DNA from: a virus
IMG/VR virus record: IMGVR_UViG_3300036466_000070
Span: 1-41,934 of that record
Strand: one strand, 5' to 3'
Length of the DNA stretch: 41,934 bases
Position 1 is the stretch's first letter, and each line of letters starts with the position of its first letter. Made by a program: the position numbers and the translations under genes. Below are positions 1 through 8,700 of the stretch, piece after piece. The notes beneath the pieces are model-generated. The model saw only the letters and a program-made list of their open reading frames with translations. It made no database searches and had not been told where the DNA came from.

Positions 1-46
1 AAGAGATACGTCCGGGGCTATATACTGCAATTTTCATCTTGTTCAT
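1..46 (-). CDS. 5' fragment of the 105-aa late protein (duplicate of 41808-41853)
   Basis: These 46 bases repeat the first codons of the gene encoded at 41536-41853. The fragment exists only because the contig ends overlap; on the circular genome there is one copy. The start codon is at 46-44, preceded by a GAGG ribosome site. Confidence 0.85.
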   Translation of the reverse strand, partial: MNKMKIAVYSPGRIS

Positions 47-68
47 GTGTACCTCGAAGGTTGAAGTT

Positions 69-97
69 AAAACAGCCAGAGTACAAATTTAGGCTGT
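69..97 (-). terminator. Weak terminator-like hairpin upstream of the distal late cassette
   Basis: On the minus strand ACAGCC (97-92) can pair with GGCTGT (77-72) across a 14-nt loop, followed by a short T run. It lies between the 120-aa gene and the 105-aa gene. The stem is only six pairs, so termination would be partial at best. The same sequence is present in the right-hand copy of the terminal repeat. Confidence 0.35.
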
Positions 98-115
98 GGT
101 GTTAGTGTCGCCCAT

Positions 116-144
116 CCCGCCGTAGGTTATACCAAGAGGGCGGG
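116..144. repeat. GC-rich inverted repeat in late intergenic gap
   Basis: CCCGCC (116-121) and GGCGGG (139-144) form a perfect six-base inverted repeat with a 17-base loop. It sits in the 150-base gap between the genes ending at 197 and starting at 46. There is no adjacent T run, so it may be an RNA hairpin rather than a terminator. No promoter or gene is visible in this gap. Confidence 0.45.
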
Positions 145-196
145 GAGGACTTCCAGTACGTCTACTGGCATTATCTAGTTCTGTATCTAGTTTGTA

Positions 197-559
197 TTAA
201 GGTGCAGGAGCTGCAGGCACCCAGCCTTGCTCAGTAAGCAAGTACTCAACTTGAGCCAAAACATCAGCTTGAACCTCTGCACCGCCATGGGCAGCAGCAT
301 GATCTACAGCCATCTCGTGCTTCCTACGGAAGTCTCGCAGCTCAGGGTAGGTTGCATAGGCTGCAAGTGTACTAGGTACTACAGCGTCTGCTGGGGCCTC
401 TAGGACCGTGCCAGAGATAGCAGCTACCTCGTTCTCGATCTGCCTACCGCGCTCTGGGGTATTGCGATTGATCACGGTATGCAGTCTACTGATCTCGCCA
501 CGAAGGTCAAGAGCAGGAGTAAGTTCAGTTACAGGGAATTCGTCTCTCAGAATAGCCAT
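197..559 (-). CDS. Hypothetical late protein, 120 aa
   Basis: I do not recognise a family. The product is soluble-looking, with an acidic and alanine-rich C-terminal half and an Ala-Pro tail (PAAPAP). The ATG at 559 is chosen because a CGAGG site lies eight bases upstream; an open frame extends further upstream but without a better site. The start overlaps the end of the lipoprotein gene by 13 bases, suggesting translational coupling. The position after the terminase and spanin-like genes indicates late expression. It could be an accessory lysis or virion protein; nothing in the sequence decides this. Confidence 0.7.
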   Translation of the reverse strand: MAILRDEFPVTELTPALDLRGEISRLHTVINRNTPERGRQIENEVAAISGTVLEAPADAVVPSTLAAYATYPELRDFRRKHEMAVDHAAAHGGAEVQADVLAQVEYLLTEQGWVPAAPAP

Positions 560-903
560 CGGATAAACCTCGGTTGTGGTAGTATCATTCCAAATACCAG
601 TGAGCCCGCAATGAACCACCAGATCGGAATGCCGTTATTAGTTGTGTTCAGCACCTCAGAGGTCACTGAATCTATCTTGCCAGATTTCACAGCGGCTCCT
701 GTAGCCGTCTGGGCCTCCTGTGAGGACTCGTTCGTAGTTACCGCTGTGTTGGTATTACTCTGTTCCTGAACGTCCCGTGCAGAGACTCTCAGGGCCGTCT
801 CCTGCTCCTGCGAGGTTTCCTGTCCCTGAGTACTCCCTGTTAATGGATTCGAGGAGCAGCCAGCGAGTATAGAGAGGGCGAGTAAGAATGTCGGCCACTT
901 CAT
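547..903 (-). CDS. Lipoprotein with C-terminal membrane segment; candidate unimolecular spanin
   Basis: The 118-aa product begins with a short charged N-terminus, a hydrophobic stretch and a lipobox, LSILAGC, with the lipidation Cys at residue 16. A Ser/Thr/Gln-rich linker follows, and a hydrophobic segment (about residues 91-110, GIPIWWFIAGSLVFGMIL) closes the protein. An outer-membrane lipid anchor at one end and an inner-membrane segment at the other is the known topology of unimolecular spanins such as phage T1 gp11, which disrupt the outer membrane at lysis. The gene overlaps its upstream neighbour by ATGA and lies just after the large terminase, close to where T7 places its spanins. No separate Rz/Rz1 pair was found. 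Function is inferred from topology only. Confidence 0.6.
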   Translation of the reverse strand: MKWPTFLLALSILAGCSSNPLTGSTQGQETSQEQETALRVSARDVQEQSNTNTAVTTNESSQEAQTATGAAVKSGKIDSVTSEVLNTTNNGIPIWWFIAGSLVFGMILPQPRFIRWLF

Positions 904-1199
904 ACCTTCGCCTTATCTACTCGTGCAGTAGCCTTACGTGGGCCTGTCGTCTTCTGTGCAGGCTTTTTAGCTTGCACTGGTGCCGTAGGTGCCCCCTTGT
1001 CCTCCGGTCCGTCTGAGGGCTCTGAGAGGCTGTCTAAGAGAAACTGCAGAGTCTCACGGTATTTAGCTGCCATGCTCTTGCTTAGTCGAGCTGAGTTCCG
1101 GAGCTGCACTAGCTTCTGCCGGATACCCGGGAGCTGGTTCATTGAGTCCCGAGGCATGTCGGTAATCTCGATACGGTCTTTGATAGTAAACTGTGGCAT
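900..1199 (-). CDS. Hypothetical late protein, 99 aa, basic C-terminus
   Basis: No family is recognised. The N-terminal 60 residues look helical with scattered charges, and the C-terminal 40 residues are a Pro/Ala/Lys-rich basic tail ending near KATARVDKAKV, which could bind nucleic acid or be disordered. The ATG at 1199 is preceded by AAGGAG at good spacing and lies one base after the large terminase stop. The stop overlaps the next start by ATGA, so the gene is in a tight late operon with terminase and the spanin-like gene. Confidence 0.7.
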   Translation of the reverse strand: MPQFTIKDRIEITDMPRDSMNQLPGIRQKLVQLRNSARLSKSMAAKYRETLQFLLDSLSEPSDGPEDKGAPTAPVQAKKPAQKTTGPRKATARVDKAKV

Positions 1200-1200
1200 A

Positions 1201-2988
1201 TTATCTCCTTCTACTCGGTCTGACATGCGCCAGCATATTTGGGCCGCTGCTTGCTGGGATGTTGTAGGGGTTAACGCCTGTGCCGAACGGGTCGCGCATC
1301 CAGTCGTTGAATTCTTGCTCTCGCTTCTTGGCGATAGCCTGATCTTCGTTCACCGCCATCATGTCCATAAGCTGACGCACAGCGCCTGCAAAGGCATCCA
1401 GTCTATCATCGTGGATCAGGGCACCCTTGTCGCGGGTGATCTTCTGCATCTGGAAGAAGAGCTGATACACGCTGCGCTTCTCGGTCGGGTACTTCTTGCA
1501 GAGGTCTACGTCCTTCTGGAGCAGAGACTCGTTAATAATTACCCGGTGCCGGGACATTACTGACTCCAGCCGCTCAATGATCCTGAGTTCTTTCTGGCCG
1601 GATTCGTATACGTCGGTGGCTCCGATGGTAGGATCGAACTGGTGCCACATCTTTGCGAAAGCGCCCTTACCGTAGTTCTCCTCTACGCAGACCTCTCGTA
1701 CATTAAAGGCCTCCTTAATGGCGCTCAGGCCGGCATACACGTCTTCTGAGTAGCCGCCAGGGAATGCACCCATGTCCACTAGGAACAGGTAACCGTTCAG
1801 AGCATAGACTACAGCGTATGCAGTCTCGTCCCCGTTCTGGCCGCCGCCAGCAGGGTCAACGTACATCAGCTTGTGTGTATACTCGAAGTAGTCGCTACCG
1901 ATAGGGACAGCTCTGTAGAAGTCCTCGGTGCATGCTGACTGTGCAGCCCGGTTCACCAGATGGTCTGGGGTGGGTTGCCACACGAACTTGCCCGGTGCCT
2001 GCTCAAGATCAAGCGGGTACACCATCAGGTTCCTGATCTTCAGAGGGAACCTCTCTTGGTCCGTCAGATCAGTACACAGCATGTGCTGAAGTTGGAAGTA
2101 GCTCGGACCTTGATCCAGCTCTTTGCTGACCAGAAGTTCTTCCGGGAGAAGGACCGGATCAGTGGGCTTACCGCGGTTTAAACTAGGTCCGCCTCCTTCT
2201 TGCAGTGAGGGGTTATTCTCAAGCCGCTCTCTGATTAGAGGCGCGAGGTTGTCCCCGTAGCCCGGTAGCTCTTCTTCTGTTGGGTATCGACCCGGCCAGA
2301 TTCTGATCTTGAATCCCCGGCCCGGGAGACTGTTGTAAATACTGTCGCCAGATTGCGGCGTACCGAGATAAAGAATCTCACCTGATTGACAGATGGATGT
2401 AAAGTCTCGGCTGTAGTGCATGAGCTTCTCGCGCTGTACCGGTGTACGGGAGTTCTTGCTGGATTCGATGTCGTCCGCCAGCAGGATGTCTGCCCGCTTA
2501 CCCTGCATGTTAGACTCAATTCCGAGGCAGGCTACGCTGGGCGACTTCTCAGGACCCTTCAGAGAGTGATGCACGTCGAAGGCGTCGATACCTGCACGGT
2601 CACCAGCCTGACGGTCTGGTTTCAGCGGAGCAAGAATGTCCCAGCTCAGGATGATCTGAATGATCCAGCCACTGATCTCACTGGACATTGTAGCGCCGGC
2701 AGAGAAGATCAGTACCCGCTTAGTGGGATCATGGATCAAGTTCCAGACGCAATAGAAGGCGGCGATAGTTGTCTTCGCCTGACTCCGCTGCGCCTGAATC
2801 ATCTTGAACTTGTGACTATCAAGGTCCATGAACTCAGCAATGTCTAGCTGAATGTCTGTACAGGTGAAGCCCATGAGCTGAGTGATGCCATCGTACAAGA
2901 AGTCACGGAAGCGAGGGTAGTAGTCCTGCACTGCCTTGAGGTCTTCCCACCTCTGTAGGGCGAGTACCCCCGATTCTTTGTCAGCCAT
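1201..2988 (-). CDS. terL: Terminase large subunit (DNA packaging ATPase-nuclease)
   Basis: The 595-aa product matches T7 gp19 in length (586 aa) and layout. It powers packaging of concatemeric DNA into the prohead through the portal and cuts the DNA. An N-terminal ATPase is visible: a Walker A-like QAQRSQAKTT (65-74, Lys72) and a Walker B region ADILLADDIE (Asp172-Asp173 then Glu). The C-terminal RNase H-like nuclease shows acidic residues in YVDPAGGG (Asp378), VEENYG (Glu436) and IHDDRLDAF (Asp527, Asp531). The start lies four bases after the small terminase stop, as expected for a terminase pair. Confidence 0.96.
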   Translation of the reverse strand: MADKESGVLALQRWEDLKAVQDYYPRFRDFLYDGITQLMGFTCTDIQLDIAEFMDLDSHKFKMIQAQRSQAKTTIAAFYCVWNLIHDPTKRVLIFSAGATMSSEISGWIIQIILSWDILAPLKPDRQAGDRAGIDAFDVHHSLKGPEKSPSVACLGIESNMQGKRADILLADDIESSKNSRTPVQREKLMHYSRDFTSICQSGEILYLGTPQSGDSIYNSLPGRGFKIRIWPGRYPTEEELPGYGDNLAPLIRERLENNPSLQEGGGPSLNRGKPTDPVLLPEELLVSKELDQGPSYFQLQHMLCTDLTDQERFPLKIRNLMVYPLDLEQAPGKFVWQPTPDHLVNRAAQSACTEDFYRAVPIGSDYFEYTHKLMYVDPAGGGQNGDETAYAVVYALNGYLFLVDMGAFPGGYSEDVYAGLSAIKEAFNVREVCVEENYGKGAFAKMWHQFDPTIGATDVYESGQKELRIIERLESVMSRHRVIINESLLQKDVDLCKKYPTEKRSVYQLFFQMQKITRDKGALIHDDRLDAFAGAVRQLMDMMAVNEDQAIAKKREQEFNDWMRDPFGTGVNPYNIPASSGPNMLAHVRPSRRR

Positions 2989-2991
2989 AGA

Positions 2992-3285
2992 TTAGTCTCC
3001 CACGGCGCGTAGCTTGTTCTTGCCTTTTTCGCGCATCTCTCTGAGTTTCTTTTGTACCTCGGAAAGCTCTCCGTCGGTATCCGCATCAGCGGTAACCTCG
3101 TTCTGCTTCAGAAAGTTGTTCATTGCTGTCAGCTCAGCCGGCGACAGCGGCATAACGAAGTTCTCTTCTTCGTCTTCTTCATGTTCTTTCTCGGCGTCCT
3201 TGAGCACAGTGTCTAGCCGGTAGTTGTAGTACCGGGTAAGCATACCGTGTAGTTTACCGAGATCGTCAACGTGCCCCTTGCTCAT
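2992..3285 (-). CDS. terS: Terminase small subunit (DNA recognition)
   Basis: The 97-aa product is the size of T7 gp18 (89 aa) and sits directly before the large terminase. It should form the ring that recognises phage DNA ends and activates the large subunit. The centre is strongly acidic (a run of Glu/Asp around residues 32-42), followed by VMPLSPAELTAMNNFLKQN, a motif I associate with small terminases of phiKMV-like phages. The C-terminus is helical and basic. The ATG at 3285 has a GAGAGAGG site and overlaps the preceding membrane-protein gene by 20 bases. Confidence 0.85.
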   Translation of the reverse strand: MSKGHVDDLGKLHGMLTRYYNYRLDTVLKDAEKEHEEDEEENFVMPLSPAELTAMNNFLKQNEVTADADTDGELSEVQKKLREMREKGKNKLRAVGD

Positions 3286-3505
3286 ACCTCTCTCGCTCCT
3301 CTATCTTGGTTTCAACCCGGACCATTATGCGAGTCAGGTTGTCTACCTTACGGACCAGTTCCCTCTGTATTTCTGTTGAGTTCTTGTTATCTGTTTCGAG
3401 CACTGTAATCCTCTCGGAGTGCCCCAGTGTAAATGTGCCTACTACCCCCAATGTGGCAGCGGCCACTGCGGGGGCAGCATAATCCAGAAACATCTGGCGA
3501 ATCAT
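3266..3505 (-). CDS. Small membrane protein with coiled coil; holin or i-spanin candidate
   Basis: The 79-aa product has one hydrophobic segment near the N-terminus (about residues 8-27, YAAPAVAAATLGVVGTFTLG) followed by a heptad-like charged helix to the end. It occupies the slot between tail fibre and small terminase that holds the holin gene 17.5 in T7. The ribosome site, AGGAGG seven bases before ATG, is the strongest in the late region. One membrane segment plus a coiled coil also fits the inner-membrane subunit of a spanin. Holin is suggested by position, i-spanin by topology; the sequence does not settle it. Confidence 0.6.
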   Translation of the reverse strand: MIRQMFLDYAAPAVAAATLGVVGTFTLGHSERITVLETDNKNSTEIQRELVRKVDNLTRIMVRVETKIEERERYEQGAR

Positions 3506-3525
3506 ACTGCCTCCTGAATTGTTAA

Positions 3526-3672
3526 CTAATCTGCTGTTCTAGCCGAGCCAATATCCATATCGGCGGGCGTGTCGGCTGCGTGGATGATGATCTTGGTTAT
3601 CTGTCTCATCTTCTGTTCCTTTATCCGCGCCTCACCACAGCAAGGGCAGGCGAATTCGGGTGGCTTGAAGTA
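3526..3672 (-). pseudogene. Endolysin remnant: M15-peptidase-like and amidase-like N-terminal fragments
   Basis: A 48-codon frame between tailspike and the holin-slot gene reads YFKPPEFACPCCGEARIKE, which resembles the conserved start of phage M15-type peptidase endolysins. It continues in frame into a 27-codon piece starting at ATG 3609: ITKIIIHAADTPADMDIG, which closely resembles the start of N-acetylmuramoyl-L-alanine amidase endolysins, including the zinc-ligand His in IIIH. It stops at TAG (3528-3526) after about 27 of an expected 140 or more residues. The first part has AAAGGAG upstream but no usable start codon. The second has its own AAGGAA site, so a short peptide could still be made. 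Neither part can be an active enzyme. No intact endolysin gene was found elsewhere. Confidence 0.55.
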
Positions 3673-3701
3673 TCTCCTTTAGCTTATCGTCCAGCATCAA
3701 A

Positions 3702-5678
3702 CTAATTTGTTATCCTAAGCTGCCTAAAGCCTGTCCCTGCACTGTCAGAGGCTCCAGCGAAAACCTGTTTAAAGGTATAAGAGCCACCGATTAAGAAGCC
3801 CGCAAACACCGTCCCGCCCAATTCGTTAGCTGTCGCGCCAGTACGGAAAAATTCATCATTACCGGGCCGTATTGAAAGATTGTGACCAAACTGCTCAAAG
3901 TCGTTAACGGCATTACGAATTGAAACTCTCATGTTGTCAGTGCCGTTATCCGTTACTAACGGTAAACTGTTCGTGGCAACCGTAGTTGTCTCAGAGTTTG
4001 CACCAAGCGTAACAGCCATGCTTTTTGTCTCAAGAAAACTCGTCCTAGTCCTGTCAATATCGTATCCATCGCCGCCAGCGTTTTGGTGCCTCGGGCTGCT
4101 ATGATAAAAGTTGTCAATAGGCAGAGTTCCAGCGCCAGAATCAATTTTTACTGGAGTTCCAACATTTTCATATAGCGGGGCAATTATCTGTATTTGATCG
4201 CAGCTTCTATCCGTGGTGGTTACACGCAAGCCAATCTTACTATTAATGTAAGAGCAAGAAATCATAGTTAGCGATCTACAACTATCAATCAACCATGCAG
4301 GCTGGTCTCCAGAGCTGGCCACATTTGAGTTCCATGCCTTGCTTTCCTGCACCATAATTTCTTGAGTGTTCTTGATAATGACAGAAGGAACCGTCCCCGC
4401 CTCTGTAACTTTGTTTGAAAACAACTTTCTAATGCTGACAGTTTGGTTTACAGGCAGTGTGTGACCCGGCTTTAACTGAGACACAAAGCCGGATTGTGCC
4501 GCTGCAATTTGACTAATCCTAAAGTCATCAAACAAGATATTGTCATAGAGCATTTCACCGACATATCCATCACAGCCTTGCAGGTTGCAGTCAATCCCAA
4601 GGCCAACCACTCCATGACCAACAAGAGTAGCTGTAGTGTTTGGTGGAGTTGCGTAAATTACCGCGTCGCCAGTGAAGCCAGTCTGCGCTTTTATGACTGA
4701 CGTTACAGAGCCCTGACCAACCAGTCTAACACCTGCACTATAAATGTTAATCTGCTGAGAGGTTTCATACTCTCCAGCGGGAAAAACAACTTCCTGACCA
4801 TAACGGAAACCTCCGTTGTTATTTATCAGCGGAACAATGTCAATGGCCGCTTGTATAGCAGCATAAGAGTCAACACCAGTCTCATCTTTTACTGCACCAA
4901 ACCAACGAATGTCTATCTTTTCAAATCCGGTCCTTTCTGCATATTGCCCGTTACTCAAAACAACATAAATCCCCTCCAGCGGATCACTAGGAGGTGTGCC
5001 ACTCTTAACCACAAAAATACCTGACCGCCCACCTTCCTCAAGGCTGAACTGGTACCCCGCAGAAACGTCATAGGCTTTCATTTCGGTGCGGGAAGATACG
5101 CGGATTACGCGATTATCAAGCGCCTCAGTCACTGTGTCAGAGGTTCCGGTGTGGGCGATTAGGTCGGAGCCTTGGGCTGGATCGCTTGACTGCAGCTCCT
5201 GCCGGAGAACGGCAGCACTGGCTGATTCTCTGATATCCGACAGCCGCGCTGCATCTGTTGGTTCAGTGGGCTCTCCTAGATTCCGGATAAGGTTCCCGTT
5301 CAGATTCATGTCAGTCCGAATACTCTCGAATCCATAGCCATCCAATAGCTCATGGATTGAGTTCAACAGATGATCAAGTCCGCGATCTGCAGTAGCTTCA
5401 GTCAGAATCTCTCCGTCCTCGAAGTCAACAGCCGGCTCGTCTTTGTCCATAATGCGGCGGATATTGACCACTACACCAGAACCCGGGGCAGCTCCATCCA
5501 GCTCAATAAGCCCATCGTTGATCCATGTGAACGTGCGCTCTGCCGGCTCACCTAGACCGTCCACCTCGCCCTCTACAAATACGTGAACGCTGTCCCGAGA
5601 GAACAGACCGTTCGTGAAGTTCACTGCGAATTGCTTGGTAACGCCGTCACCGACAGGCGTGTTCACAGAAAAAGCCAT
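3702..5678 (-). CDS. Tail fibre/tailspike with T7 gp17-like anchor and beta-helix domain
   Basis: The 658-aa product is the receptor-binding protein. Residues 1 to about 150 (AFSVNTPVGDGVTKQFAVNF onward) match the T7 gp17 N-terminal anchor that attaches to the tail. From about residue 255, IDIRWFGAVKDETGVD followed by AIQAAIDI and a VVFPAGEYETSQ strand is the typical entry into a pectate-lyase-like right-handed beta-helix, as in tailspikes that cleave surface polysaccharides. The C-terminal end is probably a trimerisation or receptor-binding cap. Bases 3702 to about 5040 look richer in A+T than the anchor-coding part, suggesting an exchanged module. A GGAGG site precedes the ATG. Enzymatic activity and substrate are inference. 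Confidence 0.88.
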   Translation of the reverse strand: MAFSVNTPVGDGVTKQFAVNFTNGLFSRDSVHVFVEGEVDGLGEPAERTFTWINDGLIELDGAAPGSGVVVNIRRIMDKDEPAVDFEDGEILTEATADRGLDHLLNSIHELLDGYGFESIRTDMNLNGNLIRNLGEPTEPTDAARLSDIRESASAAVLRQELQSSDPAQGSDLIAHTGTSDTVTEALDNRVIRVSSRTEMKAYDVSAGYQFSLEEGGRSGIFVVKSGTPPSDPLEGIYVVLSNGQYAERTGFEKIDIRWFGAVKDETGVDSYAAIQAAIDIVPLINNNGGFRYGQEVVFPAGEYETSQQINIYSAGVRLVGQGSVTSVIKAQTGFTGDAVIYATPPNTTATLVGHGVVGLGIDCNLQGCDGYVGEMLYDNILFDDFRISQIAAAQSGFVSQLKPGHTLPVNQTVSIRKLFSNKVTEAGTVPSVIIKNTQEIMVQESKAWNSNVASSGDQPAWLIDSCRSLTMISCSYINSKIGLRVTTTDRSCDQIQIIAPLYENVGTPVKIDSGAGTLPIDNFYHSSPRHQNAGGDGYDIDRTRTSFLETKSMAVTLGANSETTTVATNSLPLVTDNGTDNMRVSIRNAVNDFEQFGHNLSIRPGNDEFFRTGATANELGGTVFAGFLIGGSYTFKQVFAGASDSAGTGFRQLRITN

Positions 5679-5718
5679 AGGATTCCTCCAAAATTAGAAG
5701 GGACCAGCAGGCCCCTGT

Positions 5719-8700
5719 TTATTCTTCTAGCATTAGCTGCATCAGCGATTTGCCGAAAATAGTAGTGCTTAGCGGCAGAGCCATAAAGGCACCGCGAATG
5801 TCTGCGTCAGATACGTCACCCATGAGCGCCTTGCCCGGTAGTGCCCCGGCCTTGGCGAACTTGTTGATCTGGCTTGCAGCCGGAATGAAGTCGATAATGT
5901 CGAACTCATCCACTCTGTTACCTGTATGCCCCATCTTCCGGGTGTTCAGTACATCAGGTGCCAGTCCTAGCTGGTTAGCCACTGTCCCGATCTCAGGCAG
6001 CACAGAGGCCATGCCCATATAGTTCACGGTCTGCTTGATCAGGTCTTCCTGCTCGAGCTCTCGGTCGCTCATAGCAGCCTTGATAGACTGTACGCCATAA
6101 GACGCAGCGAAGCCGTACAGGATAGTCTGCATTGTAGCTTGGTCATGGAACCGCAGATTCCGCAGTAGCTGCTTCTCGAACGCCACCATAGGGAAGTGCC
6201 TGAACTGGGTTAGCAACGATCCAACGGTCTTGTGCATCCAGTTAGATGTCTCTCCGGCAAGCTGACGCTGTACCACCTGTGCTGTATGCCGATTGATAGC
6301 AATAGCGAATTGCTCTGCTGTTTCTTCAGGCCACTTGGTCAGGTTGATCTTTGTCATCGCGCCGTTGGCATCGAACTCTGCGAACTTGTTGATCTGCTTG
6401 ATTGCATCCTGCAGTTGCTTGGGGTCCATGCCAATGTCTTCCATACGGGCAGCAGACTTAGCCAGCTTCTCGGGATTCCGTGCCAGATCAGCGAATTTGT
6501 TGATCATCATCTTGGCCGCCATCCTGTGCTCCATGTGACGAACTGTGTTCATACCACTGGCATAGCCAAGCAGCACACTGCCTCGACCAAGGCCCTTGTC
6601 CAGAACCTTACCCCATGTTTGTAGGTCCATAGCACCGCTGATCTTATCGTCGATCACGATGTCAGGGCGATACAGTAGATGGTCATAGTCGAACTCGCCA
6701 AGCAGGGGACGTAGCTCATCAATCACTCCACCGGCCTTCTTTGGTGTCCGGGCAAATGTAACAATGTCGTCTACTGCAGGCATAGCCTTAGCGGCAGCCT
6801 TCAGACCGAGCCTTCCTACTACAGTACCAAGCTCAGCAAGCTGTGCAGCACCGACCATACCCAACGAGGAGATAGTAGCTGCTTGCTGCAGGCGGCGGGC
6901 ATTCTTGTTGATACCGCCGGCAATAGGTGTAGCGGTGAAGTAAGATTTGATGTCGTCCAAGAACTCAGACAGGTTATCGTCCTGTCCGTCCGCCAGCCCG
7001 GCAACCCGGGCATTATCTTTCATGGCAGCAGACTTCCAGTTGTTCCAGATCGTATCGTTAGTGAAGCCCTTCTTCGCCATTGCAGACCTACCAGCAACAT
7101 CACGAGCATACTTGCTTGCGATACCGTTGAGGTCATTGTCTACAAGGTCAATCAGGGACAGATCATTTACCTGCTGGTTCAGATCAATCTTTGTCCGACC
7201 CTTGGTAAAGCTGGGTCCAGCCTTTGCTTCTCGTGCATCAAGTACCCTCATCATTCCGTTAATCTGCTCATCTCCGATCCCCATCCTTTCAAGGGCTGTG
7301 CGGAGCTGTCCGCGCTGGTTCTTCTGCAGGAGTCCAGCAATGTTGGCATCTACGCCAGCAGTACCGTCCAGTGCCCGCTTAACTACAGCGGCTGCAATCT
7401 CGTCGGCCATCTCTTTCGGGATGTCAACGGACTGGTAACCTCGGCTGATCAATGCTGTTGATTTACGCTTGCCGGCGCGTAGGATAGCCTGTCCACTCCA
7501 TTGCAGAGGTACATAGCCCTTGCGCGTTGGAATGTCCTGCATAGCCTCCCAGCCAGACTTCTTACCGATGTTCAGGGCCTCTTCCATCATCTCGTCCCAC
7601 TTGTCGGCAGCAGCAATAATACGAGGATTCGTGATCTGCGTTTCCCGGCCAGTAGTCCTAGACTCCAGAACCTCTCGTACCTGACGGTCGAATTTGGCCC
7701 GGGCCTCTGTGTGGAAGTTACGCTTCCAGAAGTTGTAGCCTGATTCCTTGGCCCACGCAGCAGCTTCCTCGTTCAGAGGGATCATGCCCCGGGATAGGAT
7801 TCTACGCTCATACATATCCTTGTACATAGCGGCTGAGTTCTGCCGGCCCAGTGTACCTGTGCCGCCCTCAAGCAAGTCATTGGCAATACGCTTAACTACG
7901 TTGGATGGGTGGTTCATCAGGCGTGTAAAGTCACTAGACAGAATCTTGCTTTTGACAGCAGCAGTGTTTGTGAGGTCTGCATCAAGCCGCTCTTTAATGC
8001 GGTTGGAGGAAGCCCACTCGTTTGCGGCATCCAGAATATCATCCTCTGTGCCGGAAGTGTCTACAATCTGAGGCTCGTAGTTTCTGTTCCTCATAGCGCC
8101 AGCAGAGTCGTCTGCTGACATAGCAGCATCTTCTACCAGCTTGCGATCCATATCATCTCTGAGCTTCTTGCTGGCGGTCTTCATGTCCGCCTGAAGGTCT
8201 TCCCACGAACCAGCAACCCGTTCACTGATTGTAACAGTCTTGGTTCCTCGTGGCTCAATACCCGCGAAGCTGTACGCCTCATCCATACGCTCAGCAATGT
8301 CAGAGCCTACGTTAGCCTCTGGGTCTAGCCTGCTGATCTGACGAGCTACATCTTCCTGTACTCTGGCTCTCTTGGCATTACTCACTGTCTTCAGGTTTGG
8401 CAGAGAGTCCAGTACCTCTTCAGCCTCGATACGAGCAGATACCTCAATGGGTCCTGTCCTACGCTCAGCTCTGCGTCCTGTGGACACTACAGCGTCTCTG
8501 GTAACGGTTTGTGGTCTAGGAGGACCGTACACATCAGTTAGGTCTGTAACGCTCTCACGGACGCCTGTGGTAGCTCCAGCGGCCTCTGTCGCTGCTTCAG
8601 TAGCAGGACGGGCAGCATCATCGGCGGCACGGGCAGGAGCACCCGGGACCTTGGGCTTCACAGCAGCGCCAATGGCACCACCAAGCACAAAGCCGAATGT

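Larger units (their letters stand above)
1..127. repeat. Terminal direct repeat, left copy (contig overlap)
   Basis: Bases 1-127 are identical to bases 41808-41934. The length of exactly 127 is a common maximum k-mer in short-read assemblers, so the simplest reading is the overlap of a circularised contig. T7-like phages do carry physical terminal repeats, but those are usually longer, and this one lies inside a late gene and its leader. The unique genome would be 41,807 bp. Confidence 0.9.

Noticed and set aside
2205-2228. Promoter-like AACCCCTCACTGCAAGA on the minus strand inside the large terminase gene
   Set aside because: The TGTAG at the start site is changed to TGCAA, and the site is inside coding sequence where the bases are explained by codons. 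Probably chance.
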